Assembly (NCBI GenBank): GCA_019914995.1
Contig: CM034127.1
Location: 4,898,001-4,962,000 of the forward strand
Direction of reading: 5' to 3'
Length of the DNA: 64,000 nt
Source of the DNA: Acanthochlamys bracteata
Taxonomy: Eukaryota > Streptophyta > Magnoliopsida > Pandanales > Velloziaceae
In this document: piece after piece, positions 52,962 to 64,000 of the stretch
How the letters are laid out: each line of letters begins with the position of its first letter
Position numbering within the stretch: the first letter of the stretch is position 1
Program-made: the position numbers and the translations under genes
The notes under the pieces: model-generated
What the model saw: the letters and a program-made list of their open reading frames with translations, nothing else
Databases searched by the model: none
What the model was told of the DNA's origin: nothing

Positions 52962-55230
52962 AGTTCTTCATGATATTCCACTGCAACCATCTTTTTCATG
53001 GATTGCTGGAGCATGAACCTGTCGCAAATAATGTCCCTTTACCAAACTTTGTGAAATGTGAAGAGTACATGTTGCTTAAATTTCTAGTGTTGCTATCAAC
53101 ATGAGTGGGGAGCATTGGTTTTTGTATGGAAAAATCTCTCGTAAGTGGATCAGTGTGAGATTCTGCAATCCTTCCTAACTATAAAAGCTAAATCTCTTTT
53201 GTTGCTGGGTAATGGGTGCAATAGATAATGGTTGTATTCCAAACTTCTTCTGCACTGTGTTCTTTATCTATTTTTCAATGAAGAAAAGTTTCTTTTCTGC
53301 AAAATGATGTTATGTACTTTTTTGTGCCAATGGTTATGAAAGCACTGAAATATTTTGAATTTGATTGAACATCAAGAAACATTCTTCTGGTCATTTAGGA
53401 GTGTTTAAATAAGTAATTTTTTTGAAAAAGAATTATTTTGAAGTTGCATTTTTAAATTAGGAGTGTTTAACTAAGTAATATATACTATATCTGTATTTTT
53501 TAAATTTAAAAAAATTATAATTTATTATATAAAATTATAAATACAATAAAAAGCAGAGTACAGCTGAACTGCATTTGCTTCCCACTAAACACAGAAAAAG
53601 AAAAAAAAAGACAAAAAGAGTCCTAGAAAGATCAATAGTTGCATTTTTTTAAGCTATCATTTTCTTTTCTTTTCTTTTCTTTTCTTTTCTTTTCTTTTGT
53701 TAGTGCATGATTAATCAAGCAGGTCCTATACATATCTCAAGACGAAATATATAGTGCTTCAAACAGAAGTTATCCATACAAAAATATTACGCATTGCGTG
53801 AACACGCTTTGTTTTTTCTTACGTAAAAACTTTCGTTGCCAAATGTGTACATTAATTAATGAGAGATGAAAATGTGTACATTAAGTCTATGATTTTTTAA
53901 TTTTTATTTTATTGTTATAAACACAGTTAACCAAACAATCTTAGGTGTCTTTATCACTGCTTATAAATTTATTTTAATTTTTAAATAATTTTGTAAAATA
54001 CAAATAATTAAACATTACAAATTCTATAATATAATTTTTTTATTTTGTTAATTAAAACACTACACTTATAAAAAATTTCAATATAAAATTTTTTAAAAAA
54101 ACTTTCTAAATTTAAGTAATTCTAAACGTGTCTCTTTAGTCAAAGTAGCTAGTTGACATTTTGCTACAACCTTAGATTTGACTTGATTCTACAGTCATAT
54201 GCATTACAGCTAATTAGTAGATAATCATCAATTGATCGGATGTAAAAACTTATATACCAAACAAGAAATATAACCAATATATAATTGCCGCGTTTCTGAT
54301 GTGAACTCTAACCGCCATTCTCGTGATTACTCAAGACCTTACCACGCTCTGTTACACCAAATTAACAAATTAAGAACTAAAAACTTCGCTCAATCTTCTC
54401 AACACAGAGAACCTCCAACAGTTTTCAATCTTGTCTTTTTCTTATAAAGCAGTTTAACATAAAATTCTCCGGAGGAACATCTTATTCTTTGTAATGATGT
54501 AACGTGATTAGGTCCGACAACAGTGGTAAAAGATTACGTTGGCGCTCGGGTCGAGGTGTTTGAGTTTTTCTTTACCGGCTATTACCGGTATTCATAATCT
54601 ATCGATCGTCTGTAGCCGGTGAATTTCCCAACCGCCGCGGGCGACGTATGCTCTGACCTCACGAAAATATAAATGCTTGATTTTACATAATCATTCCTCT
54701 ACTGTTCATATTAGTAAATAAAAGTCGATGAAACTTTTTACTTCACTATTATTGCCTACTAATGGGTATTACTACTATTAAATTTGTATATAACTATTTG
54801 TTTATACTTTACAGAATGTTAAAATAGAATAGTCGAGAAGGTTTTGCATGGTAGGAGTTATAATTTTGTAAAAGAAACACTACCGGTGTATAAATGTAAA
54901 TAGTTTGGAGGACCTGATCGTGCGAAAAGTCGGCATTAATTGTTTGTATGCAACCGCTACGCGACGGAAAGCCGTGGAGAAAACGTAGTAGTGGACGGAG
55001 CTCCCAGTTTCTCTCTCTCTTTCTCTCTCTTGTGTGGAATTCAGACTTGTGACAGATTCTATTGATCTTTTTGTTTCTTTTTTTTATTTTTAAAGTTCTT
55101 GAAGTTGTATGATAAAACCTGAATTGGGAATTGATCAATTCTGATAGCAGAGGAGCATCCTTTTGTGTTGTCTCCTTCTGTTGTCATCAAAGATTGTGCC
55201 TTTTCTTGTTGTTTTCTGGCATCAGAAGAG
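52962..55230. other. Intergenic DNA and presumptive PSKR-like promoter
   Basis: 3' flank of the upstream gene, then AT-rich sequence. The (TTTTC)n run at about 53658-53698 is a pentanucleotide microsatellite. From 54300 the composition is more balanced, with CGCG-containing words, and a CT-rich tract lies at about 55010-55031, likely in the 5' leader of the receptor kinase gene. No further gene seen. Confidence 0.5.
53658..53698. repeat. (TTTTC)n microsatellite
   Basis: Seven or more tandem CTTTT units. Confidence 0.95.
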
Positions 55231-58200
55231 ATGAAGAACAGAGGAGGGTCAAGTTCTATGGTTTTCTTTTTCTTGCAAACATGGTGTTTGTTGTTATTCT
55301 TCAGTGACCCCAGCAGAGCTCAGAAGGCAGCACTTTGTGATTCAGACGATCTTAGTGCTCTTCAAGGATTTGAAAATGGTCTGACTACTAAAATTCAAGG
55401 ATGGAATCTGAACTATTCTTGCTGTAGTTGGACTGGTGTCTCTTGCGATGATACCGCCCGTGTTTTCAAGCTTAATCTTGCTCACCAAAGCTTGAGAGGT
55501 AGTATCTTTGATAGTCTAGCTGATTTGCAACAGCTGAGTTATCTCAATTTGTCAGCCAATTTGCTCAAAGGTGTTGTTCCTTCAAGAATCTTCAAGATGA
55601 AATCTCTCCAGTTTCTTGATCTTAGCGCAAACGATTTATCCGGCCCGGTTCCGCCTGACTTGAGCTTGCCGGCGATACGGGTTTTCAATATCTCTTATAA
55701 TACTTTCAATGGTAGTCACCCTGTTCTCCTTGGTTCAGTTGATCTTCTGCTATTCGATATAAGTTTTAATCTTTTCACTGGCACGATTGATACTGCTATC
55801 TGCAACTCATCAACTAGAATTCAAAGGCTAAGGTTCTCGATGAACTTGTTCTATGGAGACTTCCCTGCGGGCTTCGGCAACTGTGGTTCTCTTCTGGAGC
55901 TTGGGGTTGATTGCAACGAGCTCACTGGCAACATAGCTGATGATTTGTTCGATTTGAAATCTTTGTCGCATCTGTACGTGCAGCAGAACGAGCTCTACGG
56001 ACGGTTGAACACAAAGATTAGTAATCTCTCTAATCTCATTGAGTTGGATATTTCATCAAATAGATTTTATGGCAATATCCCGGATATTTTCGGTGGAATT
56101 GAAAAGTTAGAGTCTTTCTTAGCTCAATCGAATAGTTTAAGTGGTAAACTTCCCCCTTCTTTGTGTAATCTGTCTTCACTTAGAGTGCTCAGCTTGAGGA
56201 ATAATTCTCTGAGCGGAAGGATACCTCTCAATTTTACTGCTCTACCGCAGCTTAATTCCCTTGATCTCGGCACAAATTTGTTTACTGGTCCGATTCCAGA
56301 GACTATCTCACTCTCTCAAGAACTGAAGACATTGAATTTAGCAAGGAATTATCTTTCTGGAGTAATACCGTATAGTTTCAGGAATTTAGTCTCTTTGTCC
56401 TATCTGTCACTCTCTAATAACAGCTTCTCGAATATATCTTTGGCATTGGGGATTCTACAGCAGTGTCCGAGTCTTACTAGTTTGGTCCTCACGAAGAGCT
56501 TTCACGGAGGTGAGCAGATTCCAGTAGTTGGGATCGAAGGTTTTAAGTTTATCAAAGTTTTTGTTATTGCATACTGTGATCTTGAAGGAGTTATACCGCC
56601 CTGGCTGCAGAACCTCAAAGACTTGAAGGTTCTGGATCTATCATGGAACCATTTAGTGGGAAAGATACCATCATGGATTGGGGATTTTGATTCCCTCTTC
56701 TATGTTGATCTGTCAAACAATTCTCTCTCTGGAGAAATTCCAGGAAGCATGGCAAATATGAAAGGATTAACTTTCCGCAATGTCTCGCAGCGAGATAATT
56801 CAGTGCCAGATTTCCCATTTTTCATCAAGCGGAATACCAGTTCGAGAGGACGGCAATACAATCAATTGAGTAGCTTTCCTCCATCTCTAATTTTGTGCTG
56901 TAACAAGCTCGATGGACATATCTTGCCAGGTTTTGGGAAACTGAGAACCCTGCATGTTCTGGACCTAAGCAAGAATCAATTCTCAGGGGTGATACCGGAG
57001 GAGCTATCTAATATGGTGAGCTTGGAGAATCTGGACCTGTCTTATAACAATCTTTCAGGAACTATACCATGGTCGCTGACTAGTCTCGGCTTTCTGTCCA
57101 GCTTCAACGTAGCACACAATAAGTTGGTTGGTCTGATACCATCTGGAGGGCAATTCTCTACGTTTTCACCTACTGATTTCGAGGGGAACCCTGGTCTCTG
57201 TAGCGTCCGCTCACCAACTTGCTCGGATGAACCTCCTGCTTTGCCAGTGGCTAGAAGGAAAAGAAATGTAGGCCTGATTTTAGGAATTGCAACTGGAGCT
57301 GGGCTCGGCACAGCTTTACTACTTGGCATTATCTGCTTTATTGTATCAAGGTCTCATTCTGGAAGAAAAATGTTTGATGTGAAGGAGGTAGCAGATTCCC
57401 ATGGAATTGTCGATTCTGCCTGCTCTACATTAGTCCTCCTCTTTCAAAGTAAGGATCAGAAAGAGATAAACATCTGTGATATCTCGAAGGCTACCAACAA
57501 CTTTGATCAGGCAAATATTATAGGATGTGGAGGGTTTGCAGTGGTTTACAAAGCAACTCTTCCTGATGGACGGAAGGTTGCCATCAAAAGGCTCTCTGGT
57601 GATTACGGTCAGATGGAGAGGGAATTTCAAGCTGAGGTTGAAACTCTTTCAAGGGCTCAGCATGAAAATCTTGTTACACTTCAAGGTTATTGCAGGATAG
57701 GAAACGATCGGCTTTTAATCTACACATACATGGAAAACGGCAGTCTGGACTACTGGCTTCACGAAAAGATTGATGGTGGATCAGCACTAGACTGGGAGAC
57801 CCGACTTCGAATAGCATGTGGAGCTGCCAGAGGACTGGCTTATTTGCACCAATCGTGCCAGCCACATATACTACACCGTGATATCAAGTCAAGCAATATC
57901 CTTTTGGATGAGAACTTCCGAGCACATTTAGCTGATTTTGGCCTCGCAAGACTTATCCTGCCTTATGATACGCATGTAACAACTGATCTAGTTGGGACTT
58001 TGGGCTATATTCCTCCAGAATATGGTCAGGCTTCTGTAGCTACTTTCAAGGGTGATGTATATAGTTTTGGCGTTGTGCTTTTGGAGCTTCTTACAGGCAA
58101 GAGGCCTGTCGACATATGCAAACCAAAAGGTAGTGATTTGATATCGTGGGTTCTCCAGATGAGGGATGAAAAGAGGGTTGCTGAGGTTTTTGATCCATTG

Positions 58201-58344
58201 ATTTATGACAAGGAGCATGACCGTGACAGTCAACTGATGCAGGTCCTTCAAATTGCATGTCTTTGTTTGAGCGAGTCTCCTAAGCAAAGACCACTTGCCC
58301 ACCAGTTAGTTACTTGGCTTGAGAACGTAGGCTTCAACAGCTAA
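55231..58344 (+). CDS. PSKR: PSKR-like leucine-rich-repeat receptor kinase
   Basis: Single-exon gene for a 1037-aa plasma-membrane receptor kinase of the phytosulfokine receptor group, which binds a sulfated pentapeptide in the apoplast and signals growth. ATG 55231 is used because the frame extends upstream only to a GTG and the ATG is followed by a signal peptide (residues 1-31). Order: N-terminal Cys pair with CCSWTGVSC, about 20 LRRs, an island domain (about 517-553, DFPFFIKRN and QYNQLSSFPP, the PSKR signature), more LRRs ending IPSGGQFSTF, a membrane span at about 680-706, and a kinase domain. Catalytic residues are present: K786 in VAIK, HRD 882-884, DFG 902-904 and PPEYG. The glycine loop reads GCGGFA (765-770), so the third Gly of GxGxxG is Ala. 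Length and end agree with PSKR2. Orthology to PSKR1 versus PSKR2 is not settled here. Confidence 0.93.
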   Translation: MKNRGGSSSMVFFFLQTWCLLLFFSDPSRAQKAALCDSDDLSALQGFENGLTTKIQGWNLNYSCCSWTGVSCDDTARVFKLNLAHQSLRGSIFDSLADLQQLSYLNLSANLLKGVVPSRIFKMKSLQFLDLSANDLSGPVPPDLSLPAIRVFNISYNTFNGSHPVLLGSVDLLLFDISFNLFTGTIDTAICNSSTRIQRLRFSMNLFYGDFPAGFGNCGSLLELGVDCNELTGNIADDLFDLKSLSHLYVQQNELYGRLNTKISNLSNLIELDISSNRFYGNIPDIFGGIEKLESFLAQSNSLSGKLPPSLCNLSSLRVLSLRNNSLSGRIPLNFTALPQLNSLDLGTNLFTGPIPETISLSQELKTLNLARNYLSGVIPYSFRNLVSLSYLSLSNNSFSNISLALGILQQCPSLTSLVLTKSFHGGEQIPVVGIEGFKFIKVFVIAYCDLEGVIPPWLQNLKDLKVLDLSWNHLVGKIPSWIGDFDSLFYVDLSNNSLSGEIPGSMANMKGLTFRNVSQRDNSVPDFPFFIKRNTSSRGRQYNQLSSFPPSLILCCNKLDGHILPGFGKLRTLHVLDLSKNQFSGVIPEELSNMVSLENLDLSYNNLSGTIPWSLTSLGFLSSFNVAHNKLVGLIPSGGQFSTFSPTDFEGNPGLCSVRSPTCSDEPPALPVARRKRNVGLILGIATGAGLGTALLLGIICFIVSRSHSGRKMFDVKEVADSHGIVDSACSTLVLLFQSKDQKEINICDISKATNNFDQANIIGCGGFAVVYKATLPDGRKVAIKRLSGDYGQMEREFQAEVETLSRAQHENLVTLQGYCRIGNDRLLIYTYMENGSLDYWLHEKIDGGSALDWETRLRIACGAARGLAYLHQSCQPHILHRDIKSSNILLDENFRAHLADFGLARLILPYDTHVTTDLVGTLGYIPPEYGQASVATFKGDVYSFGVVLLELLTGKRPVDICKPKGSDLISWVLQMRDEKRVAEVFDPLIYDKEHDRDSQLMQVLQIACLCLSESPKQRPLAHQLVTWLENVGFNS

Positions 58345-59026
58345 CAGAAGGCAGGGATGTGTTTCTTTGTCTTGCAAAAACTAAGTAGCTACTCATGTCA
58401 GCGTTCTTCTGCTCAAGCTGCAGAAACTCTGCATGAGAATTTGGAAGCTAAATCAACACCTCACACTTGATGTACATACCATTTAGCACCTGACTTTTTT
58501 AAGAGGTTTGTTGTCCCTGAGTTAAACAAATTTCTCTTTACAGAAACGAGACTAATGTGAGGATCTAGATTTATACTTTATAAATCTGTATGTTACACAT
58601 TCTGATTCTGTAATTTTACTACAAAACAAAACATTGCATTTGCGTATTAGTGATCTACTGAAGTAGTAGTTCGACAATGAGATTGCTAGTACTTCACAGG
58701 TGTTTATTGTTGATTTTACATATTTACTTCACTTCACAAGAAGTGACTTTTTTTCTTAGAAAAAATCGCTTCAGGATGATTTTAAATAAATTTTATTTTA
58801 ATTTTATAAACTTATTTGTATAACTTTATTTTAAATTAATCTCAAATATTTTAAAATTTTTAATCCGTGCAAGTAAATAAGTTCTAATTGTTAACGATAT
58901 ATCAGTGTACTTAACTATAAAAGTCTTTTTTTAGCTGGAATATATACTGTCAGTATATTATTCTTTTACAAATTTATATGTATATCTATCTTATCAGTAT
59001 CTGATTCTAGTAGGACGGTAGGTATC
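58345..59026. other. PSKR-like 3' flank
   Basis: Probable 3' untranslated sequence to about 58620, then AT-rich DNA. No gene seen. Confidence 0.5.
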
Positions 59027-59034
59027 GTATATAC

Positions 59035-59703
59035 CATAGTTTTAAAATCCAATTTAGTCTACTATTCGAAAAAGTTACTGAATCACCGATTAATAAAATC
59101 GACTCACTGAATCAAATCAAAATTTATCAAATAAATATTAATATATAAATACAATATATATATTATTTAACATTTTCTATAGTGACTATTTAAAAATTTA
59201 AAAAATAATTATATATAAAAAATATTGAATATGTTTTTAAAATTATATTTTTTATATTTTTTCAGCTATAAAACTTAAAACAATAGCTAAAAGATCTAAC
59301 ACATAATAAAACTTCTATATTTTATGCATTACAAAGAATAAATTAACTACACTATAATTATTTATACTATCTACACTATATTTTATTTATTTATTACATG
59401 TTAATAAAAAATAAAGATGAAAAAATAAACTAATAACAGAAAAGTATTTAGTAAAGTAGACATCTTAAATGCTAATAAAAATATTTTTTTATTTTAAATA
59501 AATATATTATTGTTTTAATAAATATTAAAATCGGGTCGACCTGTTCAACTGAATACCAAGTTAATTTAAAATTCGGCAGAATCGATCGGGTCTTATCGGA
59601 TCGCTTGCACGACAAATTTTTACATTAACTCGGTCCAAAATCGATGTCAGATCATCGATTTCTGATCCGATCCGTTCGATCCGGACGGAATTTTAAAACT
59701 ATA
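59035..59703. mobile_element. hAT-like MITE with perfect 8-bp target duplication
   Basis: GTATATAC flanks both sides directly (59027-59034 and 59704-59711). Ends are CATAGTTTTAAAATCC and, reverse-complemented, TATAGTTTTAAAATTCC. The 669 bp between have an AT-rich core and no ORF. An 8-bp duplication with short inverted ends is the pattern of non-autonomous hAT elements. Confidence 0.85.
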
Positions 59704-59711
59704 GTATATAC

Positions 59712-60230
59712 TTGTTAACTCTAATTGCTTTTTCGTTTAACTTACTCTCGTTTATTAATATTCGTTAAGTCTTCGTCTCGTTAACTTCTTCTTAATATAG
59801 TTATTAATCTTCACACCTAACTTGGTGGTGTTTAAAAATACTTTTTAATACCTTTTTATTTCAATTTTGTATATTATTTTTTAATAAATTTTTTACATAT
59901 TATATAAGTTTTTTAAATTTAAAAAATATAAACTTTTTACGTCGTAAATACTTATTTTTATTATTATTCAAATAAAAAATAAAACTTACTTTAAAAAATT
60001 TTTAGAATATTTTTTATTTTAGAAAGTTTTTTTTTTGATAAATATTTTCAAACAACCAGTGCATCGTTTGCTTCTATAAATAACATATATAAACAACGAT
60101 TAGTGAAAATGCAAAGAAATTTCTATGAATGTATGACAGCATTTTCAGTTAGTTAAACGACACATCCATCAAAATTCCAGGAAACTTCCTGTAGATTTCT
60201 CTTGACCTAAGCTAACAAAGACTTTTGCAG
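59712..60230. other. AT-rich DNA upstream of the flotillin-like gene
   Basis: T-rich with A/T tracts; one part (about 59825-60055) has GGTGTTTAAAAATAC and TTTTCAAACAACC ends that recall the small TTTGG-type elements, but no clean inverted repeat or duplication. No gene seen. Confidence 0.4.
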
Positions 60231-60237
60231 GTAATCC

Positions 60238-60245
60238 TATAAATA
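60238..60245 (+). promoter_or_regulatory. Probable TATA box of the flotillin-like gene
   Basis: TATAAATA, 84 bp upstream of the start codon, a suitable distance for a short leader. Confidence 0.5.
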
Positions 60246-60328
60246 CTGGTTAGCGCAACGATCCATTGTATCATATAATATTACAGATTTCTTTGATTTT
60301 GTAATAGAAGCGTACGTATATAGTGAAG

Positions 60329-61945
60329 ATGGTGTTGTTCTACCGCGTCGCAACGGCGTCTGAGTACTTGGCGATCACAGGCTTCCGCATCCGCGATATC
60401 AAGCTTGCTAAAAAGGCATGGGTTCTTCCAGGACAAACTTGTACCGTGTTCGATATCTCACCTGTCAACTACACCTTTGAAGTGCAAGCCATGAGTGCCG
60501 AGAAGCTCCCTTTCATCCTCCCTGCTGTCTTCACGATCGGTCCTCGTGCCGATTCTATGGATAGCCTTCTCCTTTACGCCCGACTCATCTCTCCTCATGA
60601 CAAGCTGTCTCACCATGTCAAGGAGCTTGTGCAGGGTGTGATTGAAGGCGAGACTCGTGTTCTTGCAGCTTCCATGACTATGGAAGAGATCTTCCGTGGT
60701 ACCAAGGAGTTCAAGCAGGAGGTGTTTGAGAAGGTTCAACTTGAATTGAATCAGTTTGGTCTCATTATCTACAACGCGAATGTTAAGCAGCTCGTCGACG
60801 TCGCCGGCCATGAGTATTTCTCTTACTTAGGCCAGAAGACGCAACAGGAAAGTTTTATTCATTTTAGCAGCATTTCACGCGTTAGTTCCATAGCCGTGCT
60901 TTTCAAGTGACAAAAACTAGTTAAATCATCATGCAGGAAGCAGCGAACCAGGCGAAGGTGGACGTGGCAGAAGCACGGATGAAAGGAGAGGTCGGGGCAA
61001 AGCAAAGAGACGGCTTAACACTGCAGAATGCAGCGAAGATTGATGCAGAGACGATGGTGTACTCAACGCAGAGGAAGGGTGAAGGGAAGAAAGCAGAGGC
61101 GAGGGTGAAGGCCGAAGTGAAGGTGTTCGAGAACCTGAGGGAAGCCGAGGTTGCTGAGGCAAATGCGGAGCTCGCAATGAAGAAAGCTGGGTGGGCGAGG
61201 CAGGCGCAAGTATCAGAGGTTGAGGCGACGAAGGCAGTTGCGATCAGAGAAGCGGAGCTGCAGATGGAGGTTGAACGAAAGAACGCCGTGCGTCAGAGAG
61301 AGAAGCTCAAGGCGGAGCTTCTTAGTAAGGCTGTAGTTGACTATGAGATGAAGGTGCGCGGAAACAAATAACTAGTATATAAATCTCAATTGAATTATTA
61401 TGATCTTCTTATAAATTGAAATGGTTTTAATTTGGTAGGTGCAAGAAGCAAACGCGGAGCTCTACAAGAAACAAAAGGCGGCGGAAGCAGCGCTGTACGA
61501 GCAAGAGAAGATTGCCGAAGGGCGTAGAGCTACAGCTGAGGCAACATTTTACTTCCGTCAGCAAGAAGCCGACGGCGAACTCTATGCCAAAAAAAAGGAG
61601 GCTGAAGGTCTTGCAGCACTAGCAGAAGCACAAGGAATGTACCTAAGCACACTGCTTGAATCTCTAAATGGAAACTATGAAGCTCTTAGAGATTACCTAA
61701 TGATCAACAGAGGTTTGTACCAAGACATTGCTAAGATCAATGCAAATGCAATTCAAGGACTGCAGCCGAAAATTAGTGTTTGGGCGAGCGGCGTTGGGGA
61801 AGCAGGTAGTAGTTCTTCTGGTGCTATGAAGGAGATGGCCGGAGTTTATAAGATGCTTCCCCCGTTGTTCAACACCGTGCATGAGCAGACTGGAATGTTG
61901 CCGCCTGCTTGGCTGGGAAAGCTACGCGAAACCCCTGCTCTATAA
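60329..61945 (+). CDS. FLOT: Flotillin-like protein (SPFH/band 7 family)
   Basis: Membrane-microdomain scaffold protein of the plasma membrane; plant relatives act in endocytosis and, in legumes, in rhizobial infection. Three exons, 60329-60851, 60941-61353 and 61439-61945, give 480 aa, near the family length. The ATG follows a GTG in frame by two codons and begins [18 protein letters not shown]. Residues 1-170 form the SPFH domain ([29 protein letters not shown]). Residues 175-360 are an Ala/Glu/Lys-rich coiled coil ([34 protein letters not shown]). The end reads [20 protein letters not shown]. The first junction is slightly odd: GAAA|GTTTTA to GAAG|CAGCG gives ...QQETANQ where relatives have EAANQ. 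An alternative acceptor seven bases earlier would break the frame. TAA ends the gene. Confidence 0.92.
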
Positions 61946-62700
61946 TCATGACTCATAGGAAGATCTTTAGCTTTGAAATCATTCTGTGTGTTTGAAACTA
62001 AGCGTCTGCTACTACTACTACTACTACTATGGTTAATAATTTGAAGAAATTCGATTGCATTTTATAGCATGAATGTTGCTAAATGTATATGCTTTATATT
62101 ATAACCTGAGTTTTCTACTGTAGATATTCTCTCTTCTTTGAAAGAAACTGCAGACGTAGTTGTTTTCTGAACACAATGTTCTTTCTGTTCTCTATTATGT
62201 AAAAACTATCAAGACTTATTATTATTGGTAGTGTGTTCTTTTGTCATGTATCACTTCTGTTCTAAACGCACGGAACTTAATTCAACAAAAGTGAAATAAT
62301 AAAAGTGAAGTTTTTGGAAAATTGGTATAAAAAAGAGTTTAGATTTTATATTTTAATTTTATTTGAAAGTGAGTTAGAAATAAAATTTGAAGTTTAAAGA
62401 CTAAATAATGAGTTTCTAAATAGCAAAATGAAAACGACTTATGAGTTCTATGAATATCGAAAACACATATATTTTTCGGAATTTCAAATATGACCGGTGA
62501 AACTTTAGTTCGATCATTTAAAACACAGCTTAGTGAATGCTTATGTCAATGCAGTCATAAGCTCTGTAAGCTCTAATGCAAAAAGGAAAACCTAATAAGT
62601 TAATATATAAATTAATTATATATTATAAATTATTTTATATATAAATATTTGTTGTTTTCAAAAGAAATTATTTTAATAAATCCCAAACTATTTTGCATTT
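61946..62700. other. Flotillin 3' flank and AT-rich DNA
   Basis: Probable untranslated sequence to about 62200, including a (CTA)n run at 62006-62028. Then AT-rich spacer; no gene seen. Confidence 0.5.
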
Positions 62701-62703
62701 AAG

Positions 62704-63151
62704 GGTGGCAAATTTTGACCCAATCCAAAAAAGTCGAATTCAGATCAGATATTAGTTGAATTCGAATTGATCTATTTAACTATTTATATAGTATATATTA
62801 TTTAATAATTAAATAATAATAGTATAAAATTTAATTTTAATATATATATATATATATATTAATTTTTACTTAATTTATAAATTTTATTAAAATTAATATT
62901 TTTCTTTTATATATATCATAAGTAATAATTTTATATATTTTTGCTAAAAATTAATATTTGTAAATTTATTTTAATAATTTTAATTATTAAATATATTAAT
63001 TCGAATTTGATTTGGTTATTAAAAATATTGAGCTAGGATTGCACTTTTGACCCATACAAATAAATATATCGAGTTAGGATTGAACAATTTTAACCCGATT
63101 ATTATATGGATCGATTCAAAATCGATCATATATCCAAATTGTCACCCCTAC
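62704..63151. mobile_element. Probable MITE of the TGRCAATTTG-ended family
   Basis: Left end GGGTGGCAAATTTTGACC and right end (reverse-complemented) GGGGTGACAATTTGGAT are similar. Between them are diverged copies of words such as GATCGATTCAAAATCGATC and an AT-rich core. No target duplication could be confirmed. Ends and content resemble 35229-36067. Confidence 0.5.
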
Positions 63152-63371
63152 TTGTATTGTCTGTAACACATCCCAGCCATTAGATGCGACCTTATCTACG
63201 TACATGAGTTCGTTCAATTGTATGGTTTTTTTGTTTTAATTTACCGCTGAGATTTTGGCACTGAAGTCTGAGAATCAAAATTTATAAGTTTTTGTAAAAT
63301 ATAAAAATGTCAAGTTTATTAAATAATTTAAAAATTGATAACAAGAGATTATGATTTCAGAACTCGTAGGT

Positions 63372-63868
63372 ATCGATGGCAATTTTAGACCTGCGAATCC
63401 GACCTGAAATCAATTCAAAAAAATCGAATTTGGGGTTAGATCTTAATCAAATTAAGATCAATTTCAAATTGATCTAAGATTGATTAGTTTAATTCGTATA
63501 ATTATTTATATAATATATATTATTTAATATTAGAAAATATTTAGAACAATGATATAAATTGTTAATGTAAATTGTATATATATTTTTCTTAACTTAATCT
63601 AATTTATTTAATTTTGTACTTAATTAATAGAGTTTATCAAAATTAATATTTTTTTATTTTTAGATATATAATAATAAATAATTTTTATATATTATTATTA
63701 GAAATTTATTTTTATATTTTTAAATTTTAATAATTTTAATTATTAAATGGATCGATCTTGACTAAATTATAAAATAAGTAATATTAGAATTGACAATTTG
63801 AATTATATAAGATTTAATTATTATATGAGTTGAATCGAAATCAATAATGAATCCAAATTGTCATCTCC
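63372..63868. mobile_element. Second probable MITE of the TGRCAATTTG-ended family
   Basis: Left end TCGATGGCAATTTTAGACC and right end (reverse-complemented) GAGATGACAATTTGGAT. It shares with 62704-63151 the arrangement of GAATTNGATC-like words near the left end and an AT-rich core. Duplication not confirmed. Confidence 0.5.
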
Positions 63869-64000
63869 GTACGCTATACATTCGATTAGTTATAACAAAT
63901 TCAGTTCTTATTTATCAACAATCTCATGTAACCGCGACACCAGGGTGTAGCATTCCATATCACAAGGTTAAACACCAATCAGACTGGATCAAAATTTCAA

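Noticed and set aside
55165..55230. Upstream start for the PSKR-like kinase
   Set aside because: The upstream codon is GTG, not ATG, and the following residues do not form a signal peptide as well as those after ATG 55231.

Overview
The window is nuclear DNA of a flowering plant, most likely a eudicot. Evidence: intron-split genes with GT..AG junctions, plant forms of cytosolic ribosomal proteins, a PSKR-type receptor kinase, a plant flotillin, a Copia retrotransposon, a nuclear copy of part of plastid rpl2, and AT-rich spacers full of small inverted-repeat elements. I found no prokaryotic features, tRNA, rRNA or CRISPR.

Layout: 1-540 is a pyrimidine-rich stretch that may be the 5' end of a leftward gene. 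2.75-7.65 kb is a decayed Copia element with LTRs and a near-perfect target duplication. 11.0-13.4 kb (-) is RPL23A (uL23), with a plastid rpl2 fragment in an intron. 15.2-17.6 kb (-) is a broken LUNAPARK-like gene. 18.1-22.0 kb (+) is a two-coding-exon gene for a 317-aa basic protein I cannot name, with a MITE in its intron. 22.4-26.7 kb has no recognisable gene except one isolated exon-like ORF. 27.2-30.5 kb (-) is a complete eIF4A-III gene. 31.4-36.1 kb is a cluster of DNA transposons in front of a BTF3/NAC-beta pseudogene at 36.7-38.3 kb (+). 40.3-40.9 kb (-) is RPS16 (uS9). 41.15-43.94 kb is a PIF/Harbinger-like element with exon-like cargo. 44.2-47.6 kb (+) is a KISH/TMEM167 gene. 50.3-53.0 kb (+) encodes a 142-aa tail-anchored-type protein. 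55.2-58.3 kb (+) is a single-exon PSKR-like receptor kinase. 60.3-61.9 kb (+) is a flotillin-like gene. The right end is AT-rich repeat sequence.

The genes do not form a pathway cluster. Several serve translation (RPL23A, RPS16, a dead BTF3) or mRNA quality control (eIF4A-III); others serve the secretory pathway and membranes (KISH, flotillin, the LUNAPARK relic) or peptide signalling (PSKR). Exon joins were worked out by hand; the joined lengths (155, 408, 146, 70, 142 and 480 aa) have consistent phase, and those of the recognised families match the lengths I recall for them.

I see no convincing undescribed multi-gene system. The best leads are two PIF/Harbinger-like elements carrying exon-like sequence, the rpl2 piece inside RPL23A, two intron-containing pseudogenes, and an alanine in place of the third glycine of the PSKR kinase loop.
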